DNA from: Hymenoscyphus infarciens
Taxonomy: Eukaryota; Ascomycota; Leotiomycetes; Helotiales; Helotiaceae
Reading direction: 5' to 3'
DNA length: 64,000 bases
Assembly (NCBI GenBank): GCA_001414345.1
Contig: LLCB01000199.1
Span: forward strand, 1-64,000
Shown: one piece after another, positions 12,101 to 22,870 of the stretch
Layout of the letters: each line of letters opens with the position of its first letter
Numbering within the stretch: position 1 is the first letter of the stretch
Translations under genes and position numbers: made by a program
Notes under the pieces: generated by a model
What the model saw: the letters and a program-made list of their open reading frames with translations, nothing else
Databases searched by the model: none
What the model was told of the DNA's origin: nothing

Positions 12101-12516
12101 GTTGGCGGAGGTTGAGAGAGTCTGGGGGTTGGTTAATTGGGAAGACCTGGAGACAGTCAATGGGGCGTGCAGTGGTGTTGTATAATGAGGGTGGTGGGGT
12201 TGAAGATTGAGAGTGGACAAAGGCGACGAATTGAGATGAGGCTGCAAAATAATTTGTTGCGTTGCGGAGATACTGCGGTACTGGTCTTTGACGTCCGCCC
12301 TTAATTATCCAAAGTTCTTCCGCACCGATATGTGTTCCTTAGGCCGAACCGATTATTTGGTCGTCTGTCCCTAGACTTCTCTAGACTTCTTTTAACCTCC
12401 CCACACAAGTTATTTAATTACACTTGTGTTCTGTCCAATCTCCTGAGCTGTCTTCAAGGACACTCACTTCTTAGAAGCTCCATCCATCCCATCTTTGCTT
12501 CCGATTCGCATTCGCA
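12101..12516. promoter_or_regulatory. Bidirectional promoter region, RPB5 / BFR1
   Basis: A 416-bp region separates the divergent start codons of RPB5 (12100, minus) and BFR1 (12517, plus), so both genes must be driven from it. I see no clear TATA box. CT-rich tracts precede the BFR1 start. The open frame at 12332-12682 is out of frame with BFR1 and is not taken as a gene. Confidence 0.55.
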
Positions 12517-14223
12517 ATGGCCGACGTCGCAACCCCCTCTGGCGCAGCCATGTTCGACGCTGGCAACACAGAAAAGAAGAAGGTCGAGAGACTCGAGAAA
12601 CCCGAGAAACCAGACGAGGCAGCATACAAGGCAAACCTCGCCAAAGCCGAGAAGGAGCTTGCTGCTTCTTTGGAGAAATTAGTAGGTGAAAGATGTGGTC
12701 GAGTGCACCGCGCCGGGCAGCCCAGCACAATCCCACATCTGGGACATCTGGTTGTATGCGTACAGGCTAACTTGTCATATAGAATGCTGTCAAAGCCAAG
12801 TTGGACGTTGGTGGCAACAACAGAGACTCACCACATGCCAAGGCCCGAGGTGAACTCTTGTCCCAAATTAAGGAAATCCGAAAGCAACAGGGCGAGGGAA
12901 AGGCTGGTCGAGGCCAAATCATGGACAAGATCAAGAAACTCGACGAGAGCATGCGCGCTGATATGGCTACCATCAAGGCTTCCCGAAGTCGCCTCGCATA
13001 CAAGGGATTGGACGATGTCGATCGCGAGATTGAACGCCTTGAGAAGCAGGTCAATGGTGGTATGATGAAATTGGTCGATGAGAAGAAGGCTTTGGCAGAG
13101 GTTTCCAGTCTGCGAAAGCAACGCAAGCAATTTGCCGGCTTCGATGATATCCAGAAGACCATTGACAACAAAAAGGCCGAGATCAAGAAGCTACGGGATA
13201 CTCTGGACGACCCAGAGTCCAAAGCTTTGAGTGACAAATACAACAAGCTCCAAGCTCAATTCGATGAATTAAAGGCCAAGGAAGACGAGATTTTCAAGAA
13301 CATCAACAGTCTCCGAGATGAGAGAACAAAGCTGCACAACGAGCAACAAGAGAAATGGGCTGCCGTCAGAAAGATCAAGGATGATTATTACAACGGAAAC
13401 CGTGCTGTGCAAAAGTGGGAGTATGAAGCCCGCCAAAAGCTTCGTGAGCGCAAGGAAAATGAGCAAAAGACTTACTTGAAGGAGAAGAAGAAGGAACGCG
13501 CCCAGCAAATGCTTGCCGAGGCCGGTGAGAAGGCATATTTGGATGAGATCAGACGCGCCCAAAGTCTTCTCCAATTCTTTGATCCTACTTTCAAGCAGGA
13601 GAAGGCACCACTCCAAGCACCATCCGGACTCCAGGCTGCAGCCCAAAGAAAGGTAGATGACTCTGGACTCAAAGGTACCAAGGTCATTAAGAAGGAGGAG
13701 GAAGACTACTTTGCGGGTACCGGTGGCAAGAAGTCAAAGGGTAAGAAGAACAAGAAGAATGCCGCAGCCGCTGAAGATGCTACTCCTGTCGCTGGAAAGT
13801 TCAGCTGCCCTCCCGCTGTCATGGAAGACTGCGCTGCCATGGGAATCGAGCCTCCTATGAGCGCTGCTGATGTTCCTGGTGTTTTGGAGAAGGTCAAGGA
13901 AAAGTTGGAGCACTGGAAATCCGACCAAGAGAACCAGACCCAAAAGGTTAGTCGAATGCAGCTAGTTATTGTGTTTCCGTCTCTAATCTCCATCATAGAA
14001 CATCGCAAAGGCCAAGAAAGACCTCGAGAAACTCGAGGCTGAAGAGTCCGAGACCCCTGCCGCACCTGCTGCCCCCGCAAAAGCCCACAACCACGGGGAG
14101 ACCAAGGCCACTGCTGGTGTCGACGAGGGCGGATCGGTTGCAAATGAAGTTGAACTCATCAAGGGTGCCGTCGCTGATGTTGTCGCCGATCTCACTGGCG
14201 CTTCTATCGAAGACAAAGCATAA
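12517..14223 (+). CDS. BFR1: Bfr1-like coiled-coil mRNP/nuclear segregation protein
   Basis: Three exons: 12517-12681, 12783-13946 and 13999-14223. The introns are 101 and 52 bp (GTAGGT...ATAG and GTTAGT...ATAG), both in phase 0. They give a 517-residue protein. In yeast Bfr1 associates with polysomes and ER mRNPs and affects nuclear segregation. Residues about 30-330 are almost continuous, Lys/Glu-rich coiled coil, with the family's typical ASRSRLAYKGLDDVDREIE segment, a YYNGNRAVQKWEYEARQ-type segment and RAQSLLQFFDP. A Lys-rich stretch (KKSKGKKNKKN) follows, then a short conserved domain (CPPAVMEDCAAMGIEPP) and an acidic/Ala-rich tail. The whole gene looks intact, with normal composition. 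Confidence 0.93.
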
Positions 14224-15222
14224 ATGAATGACACCATCACCCCACCACCAACCTCATTTCACGACTTTTTGAATCTCACCCGAACCACGCAAACTCCCAT
14301 TTCATCATACTTTTCATTGCAAAAAGTTACTCACATTGCTGCTGGATCTTGCTTTTATTCCTTCTGCGCTTTTGATCACATTGGGGCGAGCATTGGGCAA
14401 ATTTTCTCTTGCGCGTGGCGTGTAAATGCTCCAAGAAAATTTAGTTACTTGTGGGCATCAGGTTGCATATTCTTGCCTGTATTCTAGACGACTCCGCAAT
14501 TTCTATTTCTGTTGTTCGTTTTGCAGATTCTGGGAGGATTGCTGGGAATTTGGGGCCAATTTGGATGGAAAAACTTGCTGATTGAGAATTGGTGGATGTG
14601 AGGTTAAAAAATGGTGTCTCGTTTTTTATTTGCTTGGGATGGCGATGCATGATACAATACCCCCTGCTTCTTTTGGAGCGGTAGGTGTAGAACAGGCAGA
14701 AGAATGGAAGAAACTTTTAATCATGCCTTGACTTTGGTACAGAGGTTGTCTTTCATCCATGTTTGACCCGTGCAGTCTTCCCAGAATGGGGCCTGTCACG
14801 TGATATCGTCTTTACAACTTGGCGTCTCTTCAGCAGACTTGTCAAACTTGATCAAGACTTGCCATGAACACTCCAGACCAAGCTTTTGAACTGATTGAGC
14901 GGTGTTTATTCTTTTTGGCTTTTTTAAAGGAAATAAACAGACTCTTCTTTCTGCATATATTATGCTGTTTTTGTTTCAAGAACAGCTAATGTAGAAATCG
15001 AAAGAAGGAAGCCAGAAGCCAGAAGCCAGAAGCCAGAAGCCCCGGAGTTTGCAAATTCAATGATATTTACTAGAGTAACGAATACAGTTTCCATTTTTTC
15101 GATGCGTCCCCGCTTTGGCCTTCTCGGCTCGCTAGATTGGCCTTGACCCCTGTTCAGGGGCAATCAACAGTTGATTATTACATTTTCGACCACGGTTTGG
15201 GCACTGATCGGTTTGCTGTTTA
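14224..15222. other. Intergenic region with a 7-bp tandem repeat
   Basis: BFR1's 3' flank and unassigned sequence. About five copies of the 7-bp unit GAAGCCA lie at 15007-15041. The open frames here (14224-14487, 14441-14650, 14960-15163) are short, overlap on opposite strands and have no family resemblance. Confidence 0.5.
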
Positions 15223-15622
15223 GGGTACGATTATTTGGGCCACGAACGAGCATAACTTATGCACAAGGACTACTCTACGACCCACCATGACCTTATGAAT
15301 CACTATAGTCGCCAACTTAACACCACGGTTAATAAAGCTATACATATTAAGTTAGACTTACATTTATTATAGTCTACGTACAACTTAATTTAATTCTAAC
15401 TCTAGTAAATAACAACGCTTTATAATTTTTAAAACAGATAATATATAGTAATACGTTGTCTTTATAGAAATATTATATTAATTAATAAAAATAAAAAGTT
15501 GTTACGTCGCGAAGTTGTAATAACTCCTCTATAGAGTTTTAGTAGAGCGAGAGATACCGTCGCTAGTCTACTTTACCCGTAGCTTCTATTAATTATAAAA
15601 CGTGGCCTAAATAATCGTACCC
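15223..15622. mobile_element. 400-bp TIR element with perfect 8-bp target duplication
   Basis: The ends are near-perfect inverted repeats of about 21 bp, GGGTACGATTATTTGGGCC at the left and the same read backwards from 15622 with one G/A difference. The flanks gctgttta (15215-15222) and gctgttta (15623-15630) are an exact 8-bp duplication. The interior is AT-rich and RIP-like with no coding frame. The 8-bp duplication suggests a hAT or Mutator-type MITE. The ends are unrelated to family A. Confidence 0.9.
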
Positions 15623-16527
15623 GCTGTTTATCATATGGTGATGACTTGTATGTTAGAAGTTTCTCAAACTCAACTGGGTCATTTCCAGTCAGCCGTTCTA
15701 TGGGACTGCGTTGTAGCTCGGAGTAATGAGTTCATCTTCTCGTTCAGTGTTGGAGCCTTGTTCATCATTTTTACTGAAGTGATAGTTTCTTGGGGCATCT
15801 CGGATCGTTTGAGACTTATGTGTGTTGTAATGCGAGAGCTTCGGTCGTTATTATATTTGATCCTTACTTGTTTGTACTTGTTTACGGGGTGGGGTGTTGT
15901 CGGTTAATCGCGATTAAGCTTTTACGCTTACGGGAAAGGGGGGAGCACGTTGAGTTCTAGGGCTCTGGCTGTCACTTGATGTGAACTTACCAAGTTAAAT
16001 TTCTTCTAGAGCATCTCGGATAAATGAACTTGCTCAGTTGGACTCGCGGGGAATCAGAGGCGATCCTGGTCTTTTAACCGTATTTTTCCTGGAGTAGTGT
16101 TGTTTATATTCTTAATTACTTAGGACATTTGGAGAAAGATCTTGAATAGATATTACTTCAGGTACTTGGCGTATACTATTTAGTATTCTAGCTTTAGTTA
16201 TTTGCTCGCTTAATCAAATTATACACGATATAGTAGACCATTGTATTTAATCTATATCTCTTATAAGAAATATAAGAATACTAGAGACTTTATAATTATT
16301 TTCTGAAGGAAGTAATCTTGCTAAGTTGCTCAATAGCGTTACTCAGCTTAGATATCCGGAGAAACTCTCTTCATAGAGATCACTTTCAAACACTCGCAGT
16401 CTAAATTTTGTTTTTGAAAAATTCTCAATTGATGCTATGTACACTTTCCGCGGCCCCCTCCTCCCAATCCATACATGTAACAGCTAAAAATTCAATCACT
16501 AACACAGGATATGAGCACAGCTGTAAC
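15623..16527. other. Intergenic, partly AT-rich
   Basis: A short, partly mutated AT-rich stretch lies at about 16130-16330. The 90-codon frame at 15635-15907 gives a hydrophobic translation but no recognisable domain, and I do not call it. The rest is unassigned 3' flank of the minus-strand gene ending at 16528. Confidence 0.45.
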
Positions 16528-17220
16528 TCAGCAAAACCACAACAGAAGCATACCAAAAAAGTAAGCTAAAGCTACAGTCTGCACGATACTACTGTGACTC
16601 TCTTGAAGTTCCGTCCTAGCTACAACTTCGCTCTCAAGCTTCTTCTCTATCGCTTGATATGACAAGTCGCGTGCAGCAATAGTGGCGTCGCAAGCAAAAG
16701 CGTACTCTCTGAGAGCCATATTTTCTTGAGCAAAGAAGCCTACGGTCTCCTCGAGATCTTCAATTGCCGCTTTTTTCTTGCCAGCAGACTGGCTGTGCTC
16801 GCGGAGGCCCGTTGCTTGCCTAATGATCTTCTCTTCAAGACTCTGGAGGAGCGCATTTCTATTGGCATCTCTCGTCTTTTCTTTCGTCTTGAGTCTGATC
16901 TTGAGACCTGCGACTTCCTCTTTGAGCTCCCTACACGTGATGTTGCTATCCGCAAGATGTTGGACCACTGTAGCCTTCTCTTTCTCGAGTTTTGGGCAAC
17001 GAGCGCAAGGATGGGCAGCTCGTTGCGTAAAGTGCGGCTGGGGAGCTTGGATGTTTGTCGGCGCGTTGTGTCGAGGATGTTGGTATTGGTGTTGGTATTG
17101 GTAGTGAGATTGTTGGCGGTATTGAGGGTTATTCTGAATGTGTTGAGGACATGGTTGTGACACATATCTCACGTTTGAAGTCTGCGGAGTCCAACCGGAA
17201 TTGTCGTTCAGGTTGGACAT
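16528..17220 (-). CDS. Hypothetical coiled-coil protein with C-terminal membrane anchor
   Basis: A single exon of 230 residues. The N-terminal 70 residues are Gln/His/Asn/Pro/Tyr-rich low complexity (HYQYQHQYQH). A CARCPKLEKEK segment leads into a coiled coil (about 75-210, with EEVAGLKIRLKTKEK and EDLEETVGFFAQEN). The last 17 residues, ending AYFFGMLLLWFC, are a short hydrophobic tail, so it could be a tail-anchored membrane protein. The plan (Q/H-rich start, coiled coil, membrane segment) matches the gene at 61594-63278 but without its C-terminal domain. No known family is recognised. Confidence 0.6.
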   Translation of the reverse strand: MSNLNDNSGWTPQTSNVRYVSQPCPQHIQNNPQYRQQSHYQYQHQYQHPRHNAPTNIQAPQPHFTQRAAHPCARCPKLEKEKATVVQHLADSNITCRELKEEVAGLKIRLKTKEKTRDANRNALLQSLEEKIIRQATGLREHSQSAGKKKAAIEDLEETVGFFAQENMALREYAFACDATIAARDLSYQAIEKKLESEVVARTELQESHSSIVQTVALAYFFGMLLLWFC

Positions 17221-17814
17221 ATTTGCGATAGGAGACTTGATCTCTTCTTGTTTGTTGTTGATGAATTGTGAAAAGTGTGTCGTGGTGGGTGGAGGGAAGA
17301 GAGATTTGTTCCGATGTCGAAGCTGGTTTTATAGGCGGTCCCCGGGCAATTCAAGTTGGCCATATTCATGGTGAATAGCCTTAGTCACCCGAATGCCAAA
17401 AAAAAGTCACATTTCTCGCGGTTGTTCTTTTGATGTTGAAACGTAATAAAATTGTCTATGTCTATTCTGTGCTCAGAAATCATCCATTATTTGAGTCTTT
17501 TGGTAATAATAGAAGAAGTCATTGTGACAAACAAACAAAAAAACTCGCTTTACTTAATTTATTAGCGCATGCTCCCACGCTCATATACAAGCAAGATATA
17601 AGAAAAGTAATAGCAGGAAAAAAATTAGCTTGTTGACAATGAGTTACATCCAATTGATCCTAATTGATGGCGATGAAACCGTGGAAGATCTTGTAAAAAT
17701 GCGGAGGAAGGAGAAGCTGTATATTCTTGATATTGACCTTTAGAGCCGAGCTACCCCCCCCCCCCCCCCCCCCCCCCCCTACTACCAAAAAAGGCCTCAA
17801 AAACAGCCCCAAAC
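17221..17814. other. Intergenic with a 26-bp poly-C tract
   Basis: This is the 5' flank of the gene starting at 17220. An uninterrupted run of 26 C residues lies at 17754-17779. No gene is convincing; a 68-codon frame at 17430-17636 lacks coding character. Confidence 0.5.
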
Positions 17815-18775
17815 TCAGGAACCGACGTCCGAAAAGGCCCCCTCGTTAACTAGACTCTCTTTGTGGCTCATCAGTCTTTTATGTAACGGGCTGTCTTTTT
17901 CCACCAACCGCCATTCCATTCCTTCACCAGCAGCAATATACAGCCGCAGATTCTCCACCGTGCATCTGTAAAAATAAATCATGTTCTTCAATTGATCCCA
18001 AACGAAATCATCTTTGCCAGTCCGAGGATCGCGCATAACTGCAATCTCGGCAGCAACTTGTATGTTCTCGGCATTGTGAAAGGAGTTGACGAGGTTGGAG
18101 AGTGTGCGAACGTAGGTTTCGCTTGTTCTGCTAAATTGGGTTGAGAGTGGTGCGGAAGGAAAGAAGATCGCTATTTGGAGAGAGCGAGCAGTGTTTGCGT
18201 ACCGAGGAAGGATACCGAGAATGGTTTGGTCAACTAGGAGGAATATAGGGTTAGCTTGTTGTTGTACTGCGGGGGTTGGATGCCGAATGGGCTTTACTTT
18301 GCAGAAACGAATAATCTCCACCTGTTCTGAGGATGCATCGAGGTGAGCCTTCCTTGAAATTTATCTCTACTTCCAATCGCTCGCCACCATCCAATGACTT
18401 GATTGCTGGGTGTGCCGGAATCGGAGGGATATTGACTAGGTTGAATGGTTGATGGAGCGCAGATTCCACAGCGGTGATTCGTTTTCCTCTCGTCTTATCT
18501 CTGGAAAACAATTCCATGACTCTTGGTGGTAATAACAGCTTGAGTGCCTGGGGCTGGAGTGGTATTATATTCGCTTTTCGTTATCGAAGAATCTGTCTCG
18601 CAGGAACGAAACGAGAAGTTAAGAATTTACTGGAGCGATGTAGACAGTTCTGGGAAGCCGAAACTGAAACCCCCATAACGTATTCACTGACGCGACGCCA
18701 AAGAACCCATGGCTCGTTGGGATTTGTAAAAGAATAAAAGACGAGATTTCCAGTAACCTTGCGAACTGAATCCAT
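17815..18775 (-). pseudogene. Broken hypothetical gene
   Basis: Three minus-strand frames seem to be parts of one gene. The first is 18775-18581 (start MDSVRKVTGNLVFY). The second is 18517-18251 (MELFSRDKTRGKR...). The third is 18321-17815, a smooth 168-codon reading frame with a hydrophobic segment (FLLVDQTILGIL) and ending FSDVGS. The second and third join only by a frame change near 18350, with no obvious intron signal, and another stop or frame change separates the first near 18580. Either there are undetected introns or the gene has decayed. No family is recognised. Confidence 0.35.
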
Positions 18776-19035
18776 GAAGTGGTGAAAGAGTTTTGGTAGT
18801 GTTGGGAGTGTGCGTGTAGATTGATGACACTACATACGATGTGGCAACAACGGGGCCAGCCTTTTTGACTCATTTTGATGACAGTGTTGAGACAAAGACC
18901 TGAATCAGAGAAACCACGACTCTTTTCTTGGGCGTGATATTTGGTTGTAAGACGAAAATTACGAGAAATGGATATTGCAATAGACCAAAGAGAAGATAGA
19001 TAAATTAACGTTATTGCGTTGAGCTAATCCAGCTA
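18776..19035. other. Intergenic
   Basis: A short unassigned stretch between the broken gene and the MITE. No features were recognised. Confidence 0.4.
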
Positions 19036-19573
19036 TAGTGTTTTAGGTTTCCCCGCCTAATCTGTTATCCTATCCTGCCTCGACGCTCCTTCTCCCTCCT
19101 ACCTCTATTTTAAGGCTATCCCGCCTTCTCCTATCCTTAAATTCTAGCTTTCCTAGCTACTCCTATTCTATAGTACTTGCTTACCTTTTCTTACTAAATA
19201 GAGAGGCTAGGATAGGAAGAGTTAGGCTAGTTAATCTTACTTAAAGCCTAGAAGAGAGGTAGAAAAGAGGGTCTAGGTCTCTAATTTTACTTAATATCTA
19301 GAAGGCGGGTAGAAAAGAGAGTCTAGGTCCTAATTAGGGGGTTGCCTTCCTAATCCTACTCTAGCCTAGCCTCCTTTTTTTATCTATCTAGCTACTTCTA
19401 TCCTGTTTTTAGAACTTTCCTAGCTACTCCTATCCTAGTTAGAGTACCTAGCCTACTAAACTTAGCCTAGCCTTAATCCTAATCTACCCTAGCCTCTCCT
19501 ATCCTTACCTAGGTAAGTAGCCTATCCTATCCTAAGTACTAGGCTAACTAAGGCGGGGAAAGCCAAAACACTG
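19036..19573 (+). mobile_element. hAT-like MITE, family A, copy 3 (least mutated)
   Basis: A 538-bp copy starting TAGTGTTTTAGGTTTCCCC and ending GGGGAAAGCCAAAACACTG. The target duplication is tccagcta (19028-19035) against tctagcta (19574-19581), 7 of 8 with one C/T difference. It keeps more C and G than the other copies, so it is the nearest to the ancestral sequence and probably the youngest or least RIP-mutated. It is non-coding. Confidence 0.92.
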
Positions 19574-20036
19574 TCTAGCTATAACCATTATATAGAATAA
19601 TTTAAAAAATGATAGCTAACTTTGAATAAGATCAAGCGAGTTGAGATTTGTTATTCTCAATTGCTCTCCTTCGCCAATTCCACTTGAATTCATTGATCTG
19701 AACACTCTAGAGTAGAGTTATTCAATGGATATATATTAAGCAAGACAGAGATAGTAACATATAGTACCACTCTCAGAGTGGCGGCTGCCAGATGCCTGCT
19801 TGTGAATAACGCTTTCCCCTAAGGCCTTCAAATCAAATGCTGTGTTAAATTACTTTAGGAATTTTCTTTAGAGGTGTGAAGAAAACCAATAGACATATAG
19901 AAAATAGGAACAAGCATTGTAATTGTGAACTGTCAAGTGGGGGTCTAACCTAACCTTTTCAACGCAAGAGACTGTCCAGGTACCCTTAAATGTAGACATG
20001 TTACCCCTGCACCTCATCATCCTCAAATCAGCAATC
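19574..20036. other. Intergenic, upstream of secreted-peptide remnant
   Basis: Normal composition, no gene. It may hold the promoter of the short frame at 20037. Confidence 0.4.
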
Positions 20037-20159
20037 ATGAAGGTCACTTCCAAGATTCTCGGCCTTGCTGGCTTGAACACCCTCGTTACTGCAGCGCCTG
20101 GTGCTGATGTTAAGACTCAAGATAGGGCAGTATCTGTGATTTATACTAGGCGCCATTAG
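20037..20159 (+). pseudogene. Short secreted-peptide frame, probably a truncated gene
   Basis: A 40-codon frame from ATG to TAG. Residues 1-20 (MKVTSKILGLAGLNTLVTAA) are a good signal peptide with an Ala-Ala-Pro cleavage region. The mature part is only about 20 residues, without Cys. Its length and abrupt stop suggest the surviving 5' end of a longer secreted protein, though a genuine tiny secreted peptide is possible. Confidence 0.35.
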
Positions 20160-21023
20160 ATTTCCCGCTCATTAGTTTGTTGTGGTGCGAGGTTCAACTC
20201 ATCCGAGTGTGACGAAGAAGCCCCGGAAGTATTCCTCACTACCCAGAACCTGATTAGAATGTAATGTAGTGAACTGACATTGACTCAAGTTACTCAGATT
20301 AAGAATGACTATAATATTTATTCCTCGGCAATATTTCTTGTAGTGTAATATTCCGATAATATTTGGTCCTTTACAACGGTATTTACCACAAGCGATTTTC
20401 GTCACCCGATGTTATTACTGATGGCCTGAGATTCTAGGTCTTAAGGAGAAGGAGGAGATGGGAGACTCAAAAGTTGTGGTAGAAGAAAAGAGAGGTGTTG
20501 CCGCTGCATTTTACATTTTTGCAAACCACTTTCCTTCGCCTAACCGGGATGGAACCTCCCTGTTGGAATCCAAAGGCCCCGTTTCTACTATTCTTCATGT
20601 TTGGACACTCTCCTGAAACCATTCACTACTATCTTTTCTAATATTGTTTTTACTCAACCCTTGTAACAAAACTGTTACCACAGAGCGGCACAAGTCACAA
20701 TGGCCGTTTCCCGAAATCCTCGTATTTGGGAACCATTTGAAGACCGTGTGAATCAACAATCTAGCTTATCTAATGGAATCGACCCTCAGGTGATCGTACT
20801 TGAATTTGCCTCAGATTATATTCCAGCACAACGAGGGACGACCGTCACTGAAGCGGTTATATTTTTCAGAACCATACCGCGCTTCTCGCTATCTTCTTCA
20901 CTTTATTACAAATCTGCACGGGGGTGGCCTTAATGGATTGCGCTATTCTACATTATCTAGCCACAAGTTTTAGATACTGTATGTTGACCTGTGATTCTCG
21001 TAGAAAAATGCCACTTTTTATAC
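20160..21023. other. Left flank of the Copia element
   Basis: Normal composition up to the Copia insertion. A 77-codon frame at 20700-20933 (MAVSRNPRIWEPFEDR...) has reasonable coding character at its start but no known domain. It might be a small gene or a fragment; I leave it uncalled. Confidence 0.35.
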
Positions 21024-21028
21024 ACTAA

Positions 21029-21204
21029 TATGGCGATTATAGAAGCTATATCAAGAGCATAGAATGAGCAAAGTAAAGTTAAAGTAGATGCTTAATTCCT
21101 GAGAACTATAGAGGAGAGTATAAGGCTTTAAATACTATGCTCCTTACTTAAAAGATAAGGATTATTAAGTAATCCTTTATCTAACCTACCTTTATCCTAT
21201 AATA
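21029..21204 (-). repeat. Copia LTR, downstream copy
   Basis: 176 bp, ending in ATAATA where the other LTR ends in GTGACA. It differs from 28639-28814 by transitions only in the stretch I compared, mostly CpA to TpA and TpG to TpA. It is the 3' LTR in the element's own orientation. Confidence 0.88.
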
Positions 21205-21469
21205 TACCTCTTAAATAACCTTTCCTAATTAGGAAAGCGTTATTTACTATATTTATAGATTTAATAACCTAAACTCTTTCTTTTCTTTTTATAACTTCCT
21301 TAAAACTCTCCTACTACTACTAGACTACTATAGCGCGTGCTACCTAACGAAAGACTATAGTATAAAACTTATATTTACCTTTCCTAGACTCTTATATTAA
21401 CTAAAATAGCCTCTCTCTTAGATCTCTTATCTTCTAGATAATAAGACCTCTATAACTAATAGCTCTATA

Positions 21470-22870
21470 CTCGTTTATAAGTATTATAAAGCTAAAGTTT
21501 ATAAAGATAATACTAATAAGAAAGGCGTTAAATATATAATTAATAGATTAAAACCTAAGTGTTATTCTTTTAAGTATATTAATCTTTATTCTACGTTTTA
21601 GCTAACTATATAAGAATATTAAATATTAAATCTCTTATATATTTCCTCTTCTAGTCTAGTTATACTCTAAGATAGTATACTTAGTAGATTTTATACTATT
21701 AATATCTCTAAGAATAAGCTAGAGAAGTTAATAATTATAAGCTCTAATTAATATTAAGCCTCTAAAAACAGTTCTAAACCTAAAAAACTTCTTAAAAAGC
21801 TTCTAGCTATTAATACTAAGCTCTTAAACAAACTTCCTAGTAATAACGTCGAGTACCTAACTATTAGTAATAAAGGCTTACTTATTATACCTTCTATTAA
21901 GAAAGCTTATTATAATATTTTAAATTTCTAAGAAGCTTTCTATAAAGGCTACGTTACTTCTATAATAGCTAGTAAATCAACTAGTTACTACTATAATATA
22001 AAATCTAAAAAAGTTATATACTATTTTAACTATACTATTAGATACTCTTATAAAGTATTACTAAGTATCTATCTCCTTTTTATAATTACCTTAACTAAAA
22101 ATCTTAAGAAATATTAGATTAATATTAGTAATAAAGTTTATATAAAGCTTTATTTAGTTAGTTCTCTACTTCTTATTTCATTTCCTTAGCTAATTTTATA
22201 GATTTAAAAGTAAGAGAAATTACATAGTATAATTTATATAAAACTTAAATAAGGTTTTAGAAGCTCTTAGTTATCCTCGGTTCTAAACTATACTTATTAT
22301 TATAAGAAGCCTAATAGTTTTTAGAGTCCTACTTCTAATAATAAACTAGATAGCGATACTTCTAAGGTTTTAAAGCGTAGTAACCGTATTCCTAAGAGTA
22401 CTCCTTTTATAGCTTCTATCTTAAATAGTACTCTACTTATAGAAGCTAATACTTATAGTTAAACTAAAAGCCTAAGCACTCTTTATAAGAGTTCTACTAT
22501 TTATAGTAAAGATAATACCTCTCTCTCTAAGTAATAAAAGTCTACTTAGAAGCCTCTAAAGGTTCTTCTAAAGAGCTATTCTAAAAAATCCGTTCTAAAG
22601 TCTATTCTAAAAAAGACTATTTTAAAGAAAACTACTCTTATAAAGTTAGTTTTTAAGAAGTCGTCTTCTAAAAAGCTTACTAATAATTATTCTAAGCATT
22701 CTTTAAAGAGCTATAAGTATAAGAAGGATATTTCTAAGAATAAGAAGTCTAAGAATAATAATAGTAATAATAAGTCTAATAGTATTAATCTTAGTAATAC
22801 TTTTAATAAAATAAGTATAACGCTTACTACTCTTAGTAAAACTATTTCTAAGCGTTAGAAGAAGCACTAT
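21470..22870 (+). pseudogene. Possible extra ORF remnant in the Copia element, antisense to pol
   Basis: Between the end of pol and the LTR, the plus strand keeps one long frame interrupted only by TAA/TAG codons of the kind RIP makes from CAA, CAG and TGG. The translation is Lys/Ser-rich with repeated KKTLKK-like segments toward its end (about 22540-22780) and a Tyr/Leu-rich middle. This is opposite to the pol strand. It may be a captured gene or an accessory ORF. Support is limited to frame continuity; no family is recognised. Confidence 0.35.

Noticed and set aside
15635..15907. 90-codon plus-strand frame with a hydrophobic translation
   Set aside because: It starts right at the end of a TIR element, has no family resemblance, and its hydrophobicity follows from T-rich composition.
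20700..20933. 77-codon frame upstream of the Copia element
   Set aside because: It has no recognisable domain or splice continuation. It could be a real small gene but the evidence is too thin.
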